The translations under genes and the position numbers were made by a program. Shown here piece after piece: positions 31,299 to 31,475 of a stretch of DNA of 31,475 bases. Every line of letters begins with the position of its first letter. Within the stretch, counting starts at the first letter, position 1. The stretch comes from Schoenoplectus triqueter. Its lineage: Eukaryota > Streptophyta > Magnoliopsida > Poales > Cyperaceae. The stretch lies in NCBI GenBank assembly GCA_964058805.1, contig CAXKVV010001004.1, forward strand, positions 1 to 31,475, given 5' to 3'. The notes beneath the pieces are model-generated. The model saw only the letters and a program-made list of their open reading frames with translations, ran no database searches and had not been told where the DNA came from.

Positions 31299-31475
31299 GT
31301 ACGTACCTCTCTCTTTCTCTCTCTCTTGCCTACCTTTTTTTTTTTAAACTCTGTTGCTTTGTTTCACATTTAGAAAATAGTAGGCAGTTATAATTTCTTT
31401 AAATATGGCTTGTCCTTTACACTCTTAATTGTAGGTCAATTCAATTTTTTGATTTTTTTTTCTCTTTTGCTTTTT
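31299..31475 (+). other. Candidate intron and CT microsatellite
   Basis: A CT-rich stretch (about 31307-31326) follows the candidate donor. TTAATTGTAG at 31425-31434 could be an acceptor, but the bases after it are T-rich and not clearly coding. Confidence 0.25.

Overview
The window is nuclear DNA of a flowering plant. The evidence is a plant-type MCTP gene, an Athila/Tat-type retrotransposon with a tRNA-Asp primer binding site, and plant-type hAT, PIF/Harbinger, Mutator, CACTA and Helitron ends. The intergenic DNA is very AT-rich. I cannot tell monocot from eudicot or name a species.

Layout. Positions 1-681 are an intron and 682-2578 the last coding exon of a multiple C2 domain and transmembrane region protein (MCTP/FTIP/QUIRKY family), the only well-supported protein gene. 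From about 2,600 to 30,000 the window is a mosaic of transposons, mostly non-autonomous and often nested. In order: a degenerate hAT element (4040-6449) holding an LTR-like fragment that is itself cut by a short Helitron-like element; two small MITEs (7883-8116 and 8697-8896); a PIF/Harbinger-type element (TTA duplication, 9050-20814) split by a roughly 10.4 kb Athila/Tat Ty3 retrotransposon (9474-19845); a small hAT element (21486-21954); and a long inverted repeat (about 22945-27930). That repeat encloses a CACTA element (24097-25544), and its arms carry a Mutator MITE (23333-23718) and a hAT MITE (27230-27771). A minisatellite of 21-bp units follows at 28306-28821.

The retrotransposon keeps both LTRs and its primer binding site, but only broken pieces of gag and a scrap of pol, so it cannot be autonomous. 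Its inside also holds tandem repeats, a T-rich tract and an LTR-like sequence in reverse orientation.

The right end (about 30,160-31,475) looks like the start of another plus-strand gene: a pyrimidine-rich leader, a candidate leader intron, and a short first coding exon at 31213-31298. I do not recognise its product.

No RNA gene, CRISPR array or operon was seen. I found no evidence of a new biological system. The interesting content is the order of transposon insertions and several repeat structures whose ends and target duplications can be read directly.
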